DNA of 64,000 bases from Levilactobacillus angrenensis (GCF_003946085.1 NZ_RHOB01000001.1:62001-126000), one strand, 5' to 3'; shown: positions 23,869 through 33,465, numbered from the stretch's first letter. The notes: a model not told the origin generated them from the letters alone. Program-made: numbers and translations.

Positions 23869-24879
23869 ATGCCAAACACCATGCAAGCAGCGGTGATTCA
23901 CCGCTATGGCCAAACATCCCCCGTCCTCGAAACTGTCCCCCGCCCAGCGCTTCGCCCAACCGATGTTCTGGTTAAAATTAAGGCCGCCAGCATCAACCCG
24001 GTTGATTTAAAAATCATGGCTGGCGAGCTAAAACTCCTTTTGTCCTATCGGATGCCCCTAATCGTCGGCAGCGACTTTGCTGGCGAAATCGTCGCCGTGG
24101 GGGCTCAAGTCACCCAATTTCAGGTTGGTGACGCCGTCTATGGCCGCCCCCGAAAGAACCGTATCGGGACCTTCGCGGAATACATTGCCATTGACCCCGA
24201 CGACATTGCCTTAAAACCACAAAATCTCACCTTTGCGGAAGCGGCCGCCATTCCGTTAGTTGGTCTGACGAGCTACCAGGCACTCCATGACCTGTTGAAC
24301 GTGCAACCTGGCCAACGCATCCTGATCCAGGCTGGTGCTGGCGGCATTGGCACGATTGCTATCCAGTTAGCCAAACATTTGGGTGCTCAGGTCGCCACGA
24401 CCACGATCCCTCGCAACTTCGAGTTGGTTCGTGCGTTAGGTGCCGACCGGATTATCGATTATCATCAAGAAGATTTTGCAGCAGTCTTGACGGATTACGA
24501 CGCTGTCTTCGATACGCTAGGCGGTCAAAGTCTAGAATCCGCCTTTTCAGTAGTCAAACCCGGCGGTCAAATCATCAGTATTTCTGGTCGCCCAAACGCA
24601 CGCTTCGCCAAAGCCTATGGCCTTCCCCGCTGGAAACAGGTCTTGTTTCACCTGGCCACGCATCGTTTGTCGCGCTTGGAAAAACAGCGTGGTGTCCATT
24701 ACCAATTTCTCTTCATGTCACCGAGCGGGCAGGAGCTGGCGCAACTCACCAGACTGATTGAAGCGGGCCAGTTGCATCCAGTTCTCGACCGGACCTTTCC
24801 CCTCCAGGAATTGGACCAAGCCTTGACTTACTCTAGGAATGGTCATGCTCAAGGAAAAATCATCATCCAAATTGCTTAA
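23869..24879 (+). CDS. Zinc-independent MDR oxidoreductase (quinone oxidoreductase-like)
   Basis: A 336-residue NADP(H)-dependent reductase of the medium-chain family. GroES-like N-terminal domain (PTDVLVKIKAASINPVDLKI, GSDFAGEIVAVG), then the Rossmann fold with QAGAGGIGTIAIQLAKHLGAQV (first GAGGIG motif at about residue 160). The zinc-ligand cysteines of alcohol dehydrogenases are absent. ATG 23869 has AAAGGAAG upstream. Divergent from the ArsR/DJ-1 pair, suggesting a joint response to quinones, aldehydes or oxidative stress (inferred). Confidence 0.9.
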   Translation: MPNTMQAAVIHRYGQTSPVLETVPRPALRPTDVLVKIKAASINPVDLKIMAGELKLLLSYRMPLIVGSDFAGEIVAVGAQVTQFQVGDAVYGRPRKNRIGTFAEYIAIDPDDIALKPQNLTFAEAAAIPLVGLTSYQALHDLLNVQPGQRILIQAGAGGIGTIAIQLAKHLGAQVATTTIPRNFELVRALGADRIIDYHQEDFAAVLTDYDAVFDTLGGQSLESAFSVVKPGGQIISISGRPNARFAKAYGLPRWKQVLFHLATHRLSRLEKQRGVHYQFLFMSPSGQELAQLTRLIEAGQLHPVLDRTFPLQELDQALTYSRNGHAQGKIIIQIA

Positions 24880-24893
24880 ATCTCCATTAGCGA

Positions 24894-25069
24894 GAGTGGG
24901 ACAAAAGGCGGTTAGCCGGCGAGCATTAAGGCTGATCACCGAATAATCCCGGGCTTGGGTTGTTGGGTGATCAGTTTTAAGCGGAACCGGCTGCCTTTTG
25001 ACGCCCGTTTCGGCCATTTAAAATTGACGCCAAAGGGGTCTGGGATGTGTTGTCTCAGACCCCTTTTGA
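24894..25069 (-). repeat. Intergenic repeat R1, copy C (inverted), ending in a terminator
   Basis: GAGTGGGACAAAAGGCGGTT to the TCAGACCCC region is the reverse of copy A, with GCGGAACCGGCTGCC and TTTCGGCCATTTAAA. The last part, AAAGGGGTCTG...CAGACCCCTTTT (25033-25069), is a strong hairpin that can terminate the oxidoreductase gene. Confidence 0.85.
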
Positions 25070-25088
25070 TTTCGGCCGGCTAGCCAAG

Positions 25089-25127
25089 AAAAATCCACTC
25101 GCTCAGCACGCCCAAGCTAGTGGATTC
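25089..25127 (-). terminator. Terminator of the LPXTG adhesin gene
   Basis: On the minus strand AATCCACT pairs with AGTGGATT followed by TTTC. Confidence 0.75.
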
Positions 25128-25136
25128 GTTAACTTT

Positions 25137-27713
25137 TCATTGTCGTTTGAACCAGCGGACGCCAGCCAAGCTGCTGATTACGGCGAGTAAGGCCGTCCCC
25201 ACCAGCGCTGAGTACTGACGGTCCCCCGTCTGCGGCAGCGCGGTTGCCGGCCGCGGTGTTGCCTTAGTGGCAGGCCGCACGCGACTCGCTCGGCTGTGAA
25301 CCGCTAGTCGCTGGCGAGTGACCCGTGGCGCTTTGCGTGGTGCTGTCGGCGATGGCGTTTTTTGCCGGGCTATGACTTCATCTGGCTCATCGGTCACCAT
25401 CGCGGCGAGGCCATTGCTCAAAATCGCCGGTGCACTCCCCTGTTGGGCCAAAACGGCCGTTGGGTTCGGCGACTCAGGTTGCGGTAGCGGCGGCAACGTT
25501 GGCTCACTGGTGTCAGGCCGCTTATCGTCGCCCTTATCCGGGAGCTTCACCGTCTCATCATGGTAAATGTAAGATACGTCTTGCGCAGCCGCGGTAAACG
25601 TCCCCGTCGCATTGGCTGGCAGCGCGGTCAATTTGTAATTATCAAACACCAAACTCTGCGTCGCGTAGGCCGTCCCCACGGCTCCCGTCAAGACTTGGTC
25701 ATCCGTTAATTTGACACCATTTTCATCCTGATAGTGTACCGTGACCTGGCCATTTTCGACCGGTGTTCCAGGATCAACGGGTGTCACTGGCGGCTTCACC
25801 GGCTCGCCCGTGCTCTGGTAGTAAACATAAATATCATCATTGTAGTCCTGAATCGTCCCGCTCAGCGTTTGATCGGTCAGCGTGCCACTGCCAGTGACGT
25901 GGTCATAGATGTAGCCGGCAATCGTTGGCAAATCAACCTGCCAGGCCGTCCCAATTGTGCCAGATTCCTTGACTAGCTTTTGGCCGATGGGCTGGCCATT
26001 TTCGTCGACGAGGTAGATTTTCTGTAGCGGGCTGAAGAGTAGCGTGATATTTTGGGCGTCGTCAGTGTAGGTGACAGTCGAACTTTCAGTTGTATCAGTC
26101 AAGTCCGGGATGTATTTTGCTGGCTTTTCGTAAGTAAACCCGCGACGCTCCAGGTCCGCGATTGACGCCTGAACGGATGGGTCATCTAGCACGTCTAAAG
26201 TCGTGCCGGGCTGACCATTAAGAATCACGAACGGTGCGATTTTGGATGCACTCACATCACCACCATCTAGTTGAAATGCCACCGTGACAGCATCGACACC
26301 CTCCTGCAGGGTATACGGAATGATGATTTTCCCCGAAAACTGTACATTACTCGGCACCGCCGGTTGTATCAAATCATTATGTCGATCAATATCCCAGTGT
26401 AGGATTAACTTACCCATCTGACCTGGAGTTGCCGTAAAGTTTTTCCACACATACCAATTTCCCGCACCAATCATATAGCCGGAACCATCTGCTTGCGGAT
26501 CTTCCATCAGAAATTCATTAAATTTAAAATTATCGTAGGCAACCGACCAGGTGGATAGCGTTTTTGTTGTTGAATTTATGATAACTGGGTCCAAGGTCCA
26601 AGTTTGATTGTCTGCAGAAATCATATGAAACGGCTGCCAATTAAGACCCAATAGCGGCATAATATCAAAGATATGATTATTACCAAATGTAAAGAATCCT
26701 GGTGCTGCGGTGATGTTCCGCAATGGCGAAACGTCAGAAATATCATTATCTGACAGCGTGACAGTTGAGAGATTAACCATTTTCGACATGAAAGCTAAAT
26801 CTTTTAGCTGATTGTGCGACAAATCTATGCTGGTGAGATTGGTCAAATTGGCTAATGGTGCCGTATCCGCATCAGTTAACTGATTATATTTCAGCGTTAG
26901 TGCTTTTAATTGCGTCAATTCTTTTATGGCCGATAAGTCCGTTAGTTGCCCATTTGAGCTAGGATTCCCCCACTTTCGACTCGCATCGGCGTTAGGAAAA
27001 ATAATTAATTTTTGTAAGTCTTTGGCATACGCCAAACCAGCCAGTGACTTGGTATTCGCCACTGCGTTGTAAAATGCTTGATCATTTTCTTGCTTAGCAA
27101 TTGCCGCCCCCGAACTCAAATCAATCTCCGTCAGCTGTGCCAATAAATCCGGCGTAATCTGCGAAACATCGGTTACCGCCGGATTGCCCTGTTGAATTGC
27201 AAATAAAACGATTTGTTGGAAATTCTTATCTGGTATGAGGTCATCAACCGTTGTTGGCGCCGCCACTTCAGCCTTGGCCATCCGTAACGTTGGTGCTTTG
27301 GGCGCTGACGCTGGGGGAGCCGGTTGAAATTTGTCGGTGGTCGCTGACACTGGGGCAGGTGGCTCTTCTGCTGCTGGCGCTTCTTTGGTAGAATCCGCCG
27401 TGGTACTCTCAACTTCTGGCTTGGTCACCGGTTTCCCAGGATCACCGGAAGAGGCGTCGTCGCTACTTGTCACTGAACTAGCTGGTGCGCCCGACTCCTC
27501 ACTATTCTGTTCGACGGATGAGCTGCGCTGCTTAAGTGAAACTTGTTGGTCCTGGGATTGCTCACTAGCCATCTGACCGGCATCATCCCCAGATTCCGAT
27601 GATTCAGCGCTATCGGCTCGGGCTGTGGTCGCCAAGCCCACTGTCCCAACCGTCAGTGCCACCGCACTCGTTAAAAGCAGTCGTCTTTGTTCATTTCGCT
27701 GCGTTAATTTCAT
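25137..27713 (-). CDS. LPXTG cell-wall adhesin with leucine-rich repeats and MucBP domains
   Basis: An 858-residue surface protein. Signal peptide at 1-34 (MKLTQRNEQRRLLLTSAVAL, ending ARA); a Ser/Glu/Pro-rich stalk to about 145; internalin-type leucine-rich repeats at about 220-355 (LKALTLKYNQLTDADTAPLA, LTSIDLSHNQLKDLAF, LSTVTLSDNDISDVSPL); a beta-type region; two MucBP-like domains (YLVDENGQPIGQ about 590, VTVHYQDENGVKL about 655); a linker; sortase signal LPQTG, hydrophobic helix and KRQ tail. I chose ATG 27713 with GGGGGG 8 nt upstream over the TTG at 27719. It is probably linked to peptidoglycan by sortase A and binds mucus or host/plant polymers. Confidence 0.93.
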   Translation of the reverse strand: MKLTQRNEQRRLLLTSAVALTVGTVGLATTARADSAESSESGDDAGQMASEQSQDQQVSLKQRSSSVEQNSEESGAPASSVTSSDDASSGDPGKPVTKPEVESTTADSTKEAPAAEEPPAPVSATTDKFQPAPPASAPKAPTLRMAKAEVAAPTTVDDLIPDKNFQQIVLFAIQQGNPAVTDVSQITPDLLAQLTEIDLSSGAAIAKQENDQAFYNAVANTKSLAGLAYAKDLQKLIIFPNADASRKWGNPSSNGQLTDLSAIKELTQLKALTLKYNQLTDADTAPLANLTNLTSIDLSHNQLKDLAFMSKMVNLSTVTLSDNDISDVSPLRNITAAPGFFTFGNNHIFDIMPLLGLNWQPFHMISADNQTWTLDPVIINSTTKTLSTWSVAYDNFKFNEFLMEDPQADGSGYMIGAGNWYVWKNFTATPGQMGKLILHWDIDRHNDLIQPAVPSNVQFSGKIIIPYTLQEGVDAVTVAFQLDGGDVSASKIAPFVILNGQPGTTLDVLDDPSVQASIADLERRGFTYEKPAKYIPDLTDTTESSTVTYTDDAQNITLLFSPLQKIYLVDENGQPIGQKLVKESGTIGTAWQVDLPTIAGYIYDHVTGSGTLTDQTLSGTIQDYNDDIYVYYQSTGEPVKPPVTPVDPGTPVENGQVTVHYQDENGVKLTDDQVLTGAVGTAYATQSLVFDNYKLTALPANATGTFTAAAQDVSYIYHDETVKLPDKGDDKRPDTSEPTLPPLPQPESPNPTAVLAQQGSAPAILSNGLAAMVTDEPDEVIARQKTPSPTAPRKAPRVTRQRLAVHSRASRVRPATKATPRPATALPQTGDRQYSALVGTALLAVISSLAGVRWFKRQ

Positions 27714-27968
27714 ATCCAAATCCCCCCAAAAATTTAGGAAATCCTTCGCGTTATGACTTTTGTCAAAATATATCGTCTAATCATGTTCAATGTATCACAA
27801 TTAACCGTTTTACTCAATCACATGAACTTGTTCTATGATTACAAATTCCACACAGAAATAATAAACCCTTTATCAAAGTACTTTTCAGGTGATTACTGAA
27901 CGTAAAGTCAGCGTAACAACGCCTGATACGCCGTCACTTAACTCCCTAGCATTTGACGACCTCGTATC

Positions 27969-28056
27969 GCACCCGCAACTTATAATTATTTTCTTAAGTC
28001 ACGAAGATAGGGGTTACAACTTCCCATTAAGATTCGTTAGTAAGTGTATCGGCCCT
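27969..28056. repeat. Short intergenic repeat R2, copy 1
   Basis: Shares CGCACC, AATTATT, TTCTTAAG, GGTTACAA and AAGATTCGTTAGTAAG in the same order with 33312-33392, roughly 70% overall. Both copies lie beside a terminator of a minus-strand gene. The rest of 27714-28085 shows no gene. Confidence 0.6.
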
Positions 28057-28085
28057 TTTTAACCTGTCGCCTAGCTAGATTTACG

Positions 28086-28134
28086 CAAAAATAGACGACC
28101 CCCTCAGCAAATCCCCGCTAAGCAAGTCGTCTAC
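28086..28134 (-). terminator. Terminator of the beta-xylosidase gene
   Basis: On the minus strand TAGACGAC pairs with GTCGTCTA, followed by TTTTT. Confidence 0.85.
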
Positions 28135-28163
28135 AATAATTTTTCTAATCTACTGTTCTGTGG

Positions 28164-29786
28164 TTAGTCTGGCAATTCTTGATAGTCGAAGTGGTCGAAC
28201 GTCGCAACTTCTTCGTAACCAGCGTAATCCACTGCTGCCAAGCCGACGAAGGCGCCGGTGAAGAACCCACCAGATGTCTGGAGTACGTAGTCATCAGACA
28301 AAATTGCCGCATCCAGTTCAACCGGGACCGTTTCCCAATTTTGACCGTCAAATGAGTACTGATACGTGTAAGATTCCTTACGCACCTTCACTCTAAACCA
28401 GACAGACTCTGCGTCCGCTGGAATCGCGATAGCCTGGTCTTTCAGGAAGGACGTGTAGTGATTGTTGTCGTTTTGAGCCACCTCAATCACGCGACCTTTT
28501 TGCTCATCGTTGGTGATGAAAATCCAGCTGTAATGCTTGTCGTTGTAGAAATTGACCAAGCCGGCCATTTGCTGGTAACTAAACGGCTCGAATTTCACCT
28601 GCGTTTCGGCATCAAAATTAAACGCTTGCCAGCGACGCGCCACCAGTGAGACATCAAATGTACTAGACAGAGACTGTTGCCCCACCAGCTTCAATTCACC
28701 GTTGCCGACGGTTCCCAGCTTAGGTGTAAATGGTTGCCGGAGCGTATTCCAGTTTAAGTCCAGCGTTGATTGCGCGAACGTATCGTGTTGGGAGTGGTCC
28801 TTAGGTGCATCCGTTAAAATGGCATCCTTAGGCGCCTCAACTTCTACTTGACCACCATGACCGCCAACGACCCGTGGCCAACCTTCATCATCCCATTCGA
28901 CCTTTTGAATCGACGTCTCCCGGCCTAGCGTACTCCAGCCTCGTGGATCATGACTAGATTCTGTGGCGTGGTTCCATGGCCGCGCAACTAGCGAGGCGTA
29001 GTACCACTCACCGCCTGGGGTGGAGGTCAACGCGCCATGACCTTGCTTTTGCAAGTAAAAGTCCGGCGTATCGATATTGGTAATGAACGGACCGTCTGGT
29101 TCTCCCTCAAAGGATAGCTCGTCCAGGGTCTTGGAACGCGCCACGATTTCTTGATGCGTGAAGACAGTCCCGCCCTCAGCAGCGAACAAGTAGTAGTAGC
29201 CATTAATTTGATACAGATGTGGACCTTCAACTAGTTTAACGTCGTCGCCATTAAAAATATTCCGGGCTGTTTCTGGCTTTAACTGCATCGTGTCCAAATC
29301 AAATTCCGTTAAGGTGATACCGTTAAACGGATGATGGTACTCGCGGTGATCCCAGGTCTGTTGGACCAGGTATTTACGGCCGTCTTCATCATGGAATAAG
29401 GATGAATCAAATCCCACGCCATTAAGCTTAATCGGGTCTGTCCAAGGGCCACGAATGTCAGTCGCCGTGGTCAAGTAGTTGGTCATGTCCTTGAAAGGCC
29501 CGTCCGTAATTTTCACGTCGGTGTACACCAGCCAGAACTTGCCATCCGCATAGGATAAGTCTGGCGCCCAAATCCCACCAGATGCCGGATTTCCTTTCAT
29601 ATCCAGCAAGGTCGTCGTGGATAGTGGTGATGGTAACAGATTCCAGTGAACCAGGTCCTTGGATTCATGCAACCGTACGCCAGGGAACCATTCAAAGGTC
29701 GAGTTGGCAATGTAGTAGGTGTCTTTGACCCGAATCATGCTGGGATCGGCGTTAAAACCAGGTAAAACAGGATTTTGAATTTTCAT
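28164..29786 (-). CDS. xynB: Beta-xylosidase, glycoside hydrolase family 43
   Basis: A 540-residue intracellular enzyme that releases xylose from xylo-oligosaccharides. The five-bladed GH43 propeller starts with PVLPGFNADPSMIRV (catalytic base Asp at about 14), has SGGIWAPDLSY, GFDSSLFHDEDG (pKa-modulating Asp at about 126) and LVEGPHLYQ (general acid Glu at about 186). A C-terminal beta-sandwich of about 200 residues follows, as in the SXA-type subfamily. No signal peptide. ATG 29786 has GAAAGGAAG upstream. It lies 28 nt below the transporter gene, so the two form an operon importing and cleaving pentosides. Some family members also release arabinose. Confidence 0.93.
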   Translation of the reverse strand: MKIQNPVLPGFNADPSMIRVKDTYYIANSTFEWFPGVRLHESKDLVHWNLLPSPLSTTTLLDMKGNPASGGIWAPDLSYADGKFWLVYTDVKITDGPFKDMTNYLTTATDIRGPWTDPIKLNGVGFDSSLFHDEDGRKYLVQQTWDHREYHHPFNGITLTEFDLDTMQLKPETARNIFNGDDVKLVEGPHLYQINGYYYLFAAEGGTVFTHQEIVARSKTLDELSFEGEPDGPFITNIDTPDFYLQKQGHGALTSTPGGEWYYASLVARPWNHATESSHDPRGWSTLGRETSIQKVEWDDEGWPRVVGGHGGQVEVEAPKDAILTDAPKDHSQHDTFAQSTLDLNWNTLRQPFTPKLGTVGNGELKLVGQQSLSSTFDVSLVARRWQAFNFDAETQVKFEPFSYQQMAGLVNFYNDKHYSWIFITNDEQKGRVIEVAQNDNNHYTSFLKDQAIAIPADAESVWFRVKVRKESYTYQYSFDGQNWETVPVELDAAILSDDYVLQTSGGFFTGAFVGLAAVDYAGYEEVATFDHFDYQELPD

Positions 29787-29814
29787 CAGAGATCTTCCTT
29801 TCGTATCAAGTCAT

Positions 29815-31293
29815 TTAGTCCATTTCAGCTTTCCGTGCAGCTGTTAGCTCCTCGTTCATTCGGTTCACTTCTTCATCAGTCAACGTGTAGCGACTCATGA
29901 TAACCATTGCAACGATTGCTAAGATAATTGGCAGCCAGATCATCGACCATTGAATCCCCATCAAAGCACCAGCACTTTGCGTTGCCTTGGTACCATCAAA
30001 TTTGAAGAAGGCATTGATGTAACCCGGGATAATCCCGCCTAGTGCCAACCCAATCTTAAAGAACAAGCCCATGATGGCGTTGATGATACCAGCTACCCGC
30101 TTCTTGGACGTGTATTCGCCGTAAGAGACCACTTCTGGGACTAGCGACCACATGTACCCGGTAGCAGCGGTAATCCCCCATTGCATCAGGAAACGACCCG
30201 TGTAACCAAGGGCAACGCTATTCTTGAAGGCTGGGAACGACCAAACCCACAGAATTAGGGTCCCGATGATAAACAACGTCAGAAAGGCATAGAAAAATTG
30301 ACGTTTCCCAATTTTTTTACGGATGATTGGCCATAAGAAGACCAAGAAAATCCCTGGAATTGAACCAATCAAGTTGATAGAGGCCATCCATTCGGAGTGA
30401 CCAATGCTGTATTGCATGTAAAATGGCCAAACCGTGTTCCCGAAGAACATGAAGGTGAACCCAATCAGGAAGAACAATCCTAGAACCTGAAGTGGCTTGT
30501 TTTGCTTGAATTCCAGCCAAAGATCGGAATATTTCACGGCATCGGATTCCTTTTGCGTCGGCAAAACGCGTTCCTTGATACCAAAGTAAGTGGCCATTAA
30601 CATGATGAAGCCGATGATCATGTAGATTGCCATCACCATGAAGTACGCGCCGCCGGCCTTTGGTGAGGTATAGTCACCTAAGTTCATGTGAATGCCGAAG
30701 AAGCCGATATCTTTTGATTGCGGATTTGGTGACGCCATCTGTACAAATAATGGCAGGAATGTGTAAACTAGTAAATTACCGATGTTGGCTTCCGTCATCC
30801 GGACGGTCGTCAACGTTGAAATCTCATCATTATCCCGGGTTAAGGAAGCGTTCAACGCACCATAGGGGATGTTCACAAATGAGTAAATCAGCGCAGTGGC
30901 AAGATAGGCAATGAAGGCGTAAAAGACGTTACCGCGGACGGCATCGATTGGTAAAAAGAGCAGTGCGGCCATAATGGTCAGCGGAATCCCGCCGTAGATC
31001 AAGTACGGACGGTATTTACCCTTCTTAAAGCTGTGCTTGTCGACAAAAGCGCCGACCCACGGATCCCAGAAAACGTTGACCCAGCGGACTACCAGGAAAA
31101 TGGTGGCCCCAACTGCAGCGGAAATCCCATAAACAGTGGTCAGGTAAAATAAGAGCATGGACCCAACTGTACCAAAAATTAAATTTTGCGCGAGATCACC
31201 AGCACCATAACTAATTCGTTCACGCCAAGAAAGTTTGGCAAATTCGTCAGTAGCTTGAGTCTCTGTGGCAGTAGCCTGTGTATTGGCGGCCAT
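29815..31293 (-). CDS. GPH-family pentoside:cation symporter
   Basis: A 492-residue membrane protein with 12 predicted helices. Family features: KLSWRERISYGAGDLAQNLI at the N-terminus, VVRWVNVFWDPWVGAFVDKH and KGKYRPYLIYGGIPL in the first half (the usual GPH motif around loop 2-3), and PEVVSYGEYTSKKRVAGI in the second. It resembles XynT/XylP xyloside permeases and probably brings in xylobiose or isoprimeverose-like sugars for the adjacent GH43 enzyme. ATG 31293 follows AAGGGG. A cre site (31417-31431) and the AraC regulator are upstream. Confidence 0.92.
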   Translation of the reverse strand: MAANTQATATETQATDEFAKLSWRERISYGAGDLAQNLIFGTVGSMLLFYLTTVYGISAAVGATIFLVVRWVNVFWDPWVGAFVDKHSFKKGKYRPYLIYGGIPLTIMAALLFLPIDAVRGNVFYAFIAYLATALIYSFVNIPYGALNASLTRDNDEISTLTTVRMTEANIGNLLVYTFLPLFVQMASPNPQSKDIGFFGIHMNLGDYTSPKAGGAYFMVMAIYMIIGFIMLMATYFGIKERVLPTQKESDAVKYSDLWLEFKQNKPLQVLGLFFLIGFTFMFFGNTVWPFYMQYSIGHSEWMASINLIGSIPGIFLVFLWPIIRKKIGKRQFFYAFLTLFIIGTLILWVWSFPAFKNSVALGYTGRFLMQWGITAATGYMWSLVPEVVSYGEYTSKKRVAGIINAIMGLFFKIGLALGGIIPGYINAFFKFDGTKATQSAGALMGIQWSMIWLPIILAIVAMVIMSRYTLTDEEVNRMNEELTAARKAEMD

Positions 31294-31416
31294 GTGCGAG
31301 AACCCCTTTCAATTTGGGAAATAAGTATTTGGTAGCCGAAACTACCAATAGATTGTCCAGTGAGTCGTTGGCCGACGCCTCACGCATTTCTCCGTTAGCT
31401 AACTTACAGCTTGAAT

Positions 31417-31431
31417 TGTATCCGCTTTCAT
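31417..31431. promoter_or_regulatory. Catabolite-responsive element (cre)
   Basis: On the minus strand ATGAAAGCGGATACA fits the consensus WTGNAANCGNWNNCW. It is about 125 bp upstream of the symporter start, so CcpA is likely to repress or modulate the pentoside operon. Confidence 0.75.
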
Positions 31432-31496
31432 AAAGGGGCGCTATCTTCTTTCATGACCGTTTTTAGTCAAATCCTGACCTTGTGGGTAAAACAAAT

Positions 31497-31522
31497 CCCC
31501 GCCAAATCAACACTTAGCGGGG
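31497..31522 (-). terminator. Terminator of the AraC gene
   Basis: CCCCGC / GCGGGG stem downstream of the stop at 31547, followed on the minus strand by ATTTGTTTT. Confidence 0.65.
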
Positions 31523-31546
31523 AAACTTATCTTTTTGTGACCGAAA

Positions 31547-32452
31547 CTATTCAAAATAACCACTTTCCTTGACCGTTCGGACCCGCCGCTTTTGCTTCAA
31601 CTGCCGCTGATAGCGACTTGGTGTACTGCCCGACCACTTCTTGAATTGCTTACTAAAATTAGAAACGCTACTGGCTCCCATAAGGTAGGAAATATCCTCA
31701 ATTGTATAGTCTGGTGACCCCAATAAACGCTTGGCTTTGTTATACTTTTGACTCTCGATGTAATGAAGCGGCGTCACACCGTAAACCTTTTTAAAAATCC
31801 GGTGTCCGTAACCGCTACTGACGCCGACCTGCTGGCAAATTGTGGCAAACGAAAAGGACGGAATTTCTTTTTTCAAAATATATTGTTTGATCAACGAGGC
31901 CATTTGACGACTCGTCTTAGCTTCACTTTCGCTGTAATGCCCTGTTTTTTGCTGCGTCAAGGTCTGCAGATTGGTGGAAATGGCGTAAAAAAAGTTGAGC
32001 ACGGCAATCTGAATCTGCAAATTGACCTGTTCTTTAGTCAAAGACCGGTCAGCACTGACCGTAACGATGGCTGTCGCTGCCGCCAGCGCTGCTTTGGCAA
32101 TGGGATGTTCAGCGGGAATCACCGCATTGACGACACTGCTAAGCATTTCCGATTTGAGTTCAAGACTTTCAATACTGAAATGAAAACAGATGTAAGTCAT
32201 ACTGGCCTCTTCACTAGTATTTTTATTGGTATGCAAGGTCCCCGGGGAAATAATCATGACTTCTCCGGCCCCGTAGTCGAAGGCGCCACTCCCCTTAATT
32301 TCTGTGGTTTGTCGTCCCTCAACGACACACATCAACTCAAACGCTTGGTGTTTTTGCTCAAAAAACTGCCACCCGCCTGGTACGGTTCGTTGATGTCCCC
32401 CAAATAAATAGAGGCTCGAGTCCACGACTGGAATCGGTATAAATGGCTTCAA
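31547..32452 (-). CDS. AraC-family regulator of the pentoside operon
   Basis: A 301-residue activator. N-terminal cupin sugar-binding domain (QKHQAFELMCVVEGRQTTEI... GEVMIISPGTLHTNK), C-terminal double HTH (FSFATICQQVGVSSGYGHRIFKKVYGVTP and IEDISYLMGASSVSNFSKQFKKWSGSTPSRYQ). The start is TTG 32452 with AAGGAGGG 7 nt upstream. It reads in the same direction as the symporter and xylosidase genes but is separated by a terminator and cre site, so it probably acts on the promoter in 31294-31420. Inducer likely a xyloside (inferred). Confidence 0.92.
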   Translation of the reverse strand: MKPFIPIPVVDSSLYLFGGHQRTVPGGWQFFEQKHQAFELMCVVEGRQTTEIKGSGAFDYGAGEVMIISPGTLHTNKNTSEEASMTYICFHFSIESLELKSEMLSSVVNAVIPAEHPIAKAALAAATAIVTVSADRSLTKEQVNLQIQIAVLNFFYAISTNLQTLTQQKTGHYSESEAKTSRQMASLIKQYILKKEIPSFSFATICQQVGVSSGYGHRIFKKVYGVTPLHYIESQKYNKAKRLLGSPDYTIEDISYLMGASSVSNFSKQFKKWSGSTPSRYQRQLKQKRRVRTVKESGYFE

Positions 32453-32650
32453 CTTTGGTCCCTCCTTACGTGACTACCTAATACAATGGTGAAAGCGGTT
32501 TACTATCCAGCTACTATTATAACGAATTAGTTGTCTAAAGCAACTAACCCGCTTGGTGAAAATTAATCGTTACAAGGAATAACTCAGGTCGTTATTCATT
32601 TGAGCGCCTAATTATTGCTTGTATACTAAACGACAAAGGGGGAATCATTC

Positions 32651-33214
32651 ATGAAACAGCGGCCTATAAAAACTGGCTTAATTGCTTTCTTTGCTGTCAT
32701 CGGATTCATTGGATTGGCCAATACTTCTGCTGACGCGAAGGTCGTTTGGACATTTGGTAATTCCGATAAATCAATCCAAACAGCACCTAAAGCCCTGCGT
32801 GGCACCTGGTACGGCTATCAATCTTCTTACGATAAGCACCCCAGTAAACTCATCATCAACAAAAAATCCTTCACCGTCGCAACCACAGCCGGTAAACGGA
32901 CCCTAAAGTACGCAAAATCCTGGAAGACTGCTTCTAAAAGGAAAAAGCTGCCCAATGTCGATTTACGAAAATCCCGCTACCATTGGTATTACTTTGCCAT
33001 TAATTTGAAACGAAACTGGGATCCACTAGCGTCACAAATCTGGTATGGCCAGGTTCTCCCCGTTAAGTACGGCCATCAAAAAGCCTTGGCCTACGTGCCC
33101 GTTGTCAGTGAAAAGGCCAGTCGCGTCACGCTATTGACTAAGAAAAAATACAAGCACCCGATTTACAAATCGGCCAAGCATATGACCGTGATTAATTTCT
33201 ATGGTGGTAAATGA
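32651..33214 (+). CDS. Small secreted protein, ALRGTW family (member 5)
   Basis: A 187-residue exported protein. Signal peptide at about 1-29 (ending SADA), then the family motif APKALRGTWYGYQ, then a basic body with WYYFAINLKRNW and repeated aromatic residues. ATG 32651 has AAGGGGG upstream. It is on the plus strand, unlike the other members, and diverges from the AraC gene. A terminator follows. Function unknown. Confidence 0.85.
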   Translation: MKQRPIKTGLIAFFAVIGFIGLANTSADAKVVWTFGNSDKSIQTAPKALRGTWYGYQSSYDKHPSKLIINKKSFTVATTAGKRTLKYAKSWKTASKRKKLPNVDLRKSRYHWYYFAINLKRNWDPLASQIWYGQVLPVKYGHQKALAYVPVVSEKASRVTLLTKKKYKHPIYKSAKHMTVINFYGGK

Positions 33215-33235
33215 TTTGATTACCGCCGTAAAACA

Positions 33236-33270
33236 AAGGAGCATTGCCAGTGATCGGTCAATGCTCCTTT
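33236..33270 (+). terminator. Terminator
   Basis: AAAGGAGCATTG / CAATGCTCCTTT, perfect 12-bp stem, 22 nt after the secreted protein stop. Confidence 0.9.
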
Positions 33271-33311
33271 ATTATGACAAAAGACGCTCAACTCACTTCA
33301 CCAATAACCGC

Positions 33312-33392
33312 ACCATTTTACAAATTATTTCTTAAGACTTAACACCTACTGGTTACAAATTCCCCGCAAGATTCGTTAGTAAGGATATAGGA
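33312..33392. repeat. Short intergenic repeat R2, copy 2
   Basis: Same order of blocks as copy 1 at 27969-28056 (TTCTTAAG, GGTTACAA, AAGATTCGTTAGTAAG). Confidence 0.6.
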
Positions 33393-33420
33393 TCCGATCA
33401 CGCGACACAGGCACGACAAA

Positions 33421-33465
33421 AAAATAGCGCCAACCGCTGACACTCCCAGTCGGTTGACGCTATTT
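33421..33465 (-). terminator. Terminator
   Basis: AAATAGCG-CAACCG / CGGTTGACGCTATTT, long stem with A and T runs, placed between convergent genes. Confidence 0.88.

Noticed and set aside
32490-32504. Second cre site before the AraC gene
   Set aside because: TGAAAGCGGTTTACT resembles cre but needs a one-base shift to fit the consensus.
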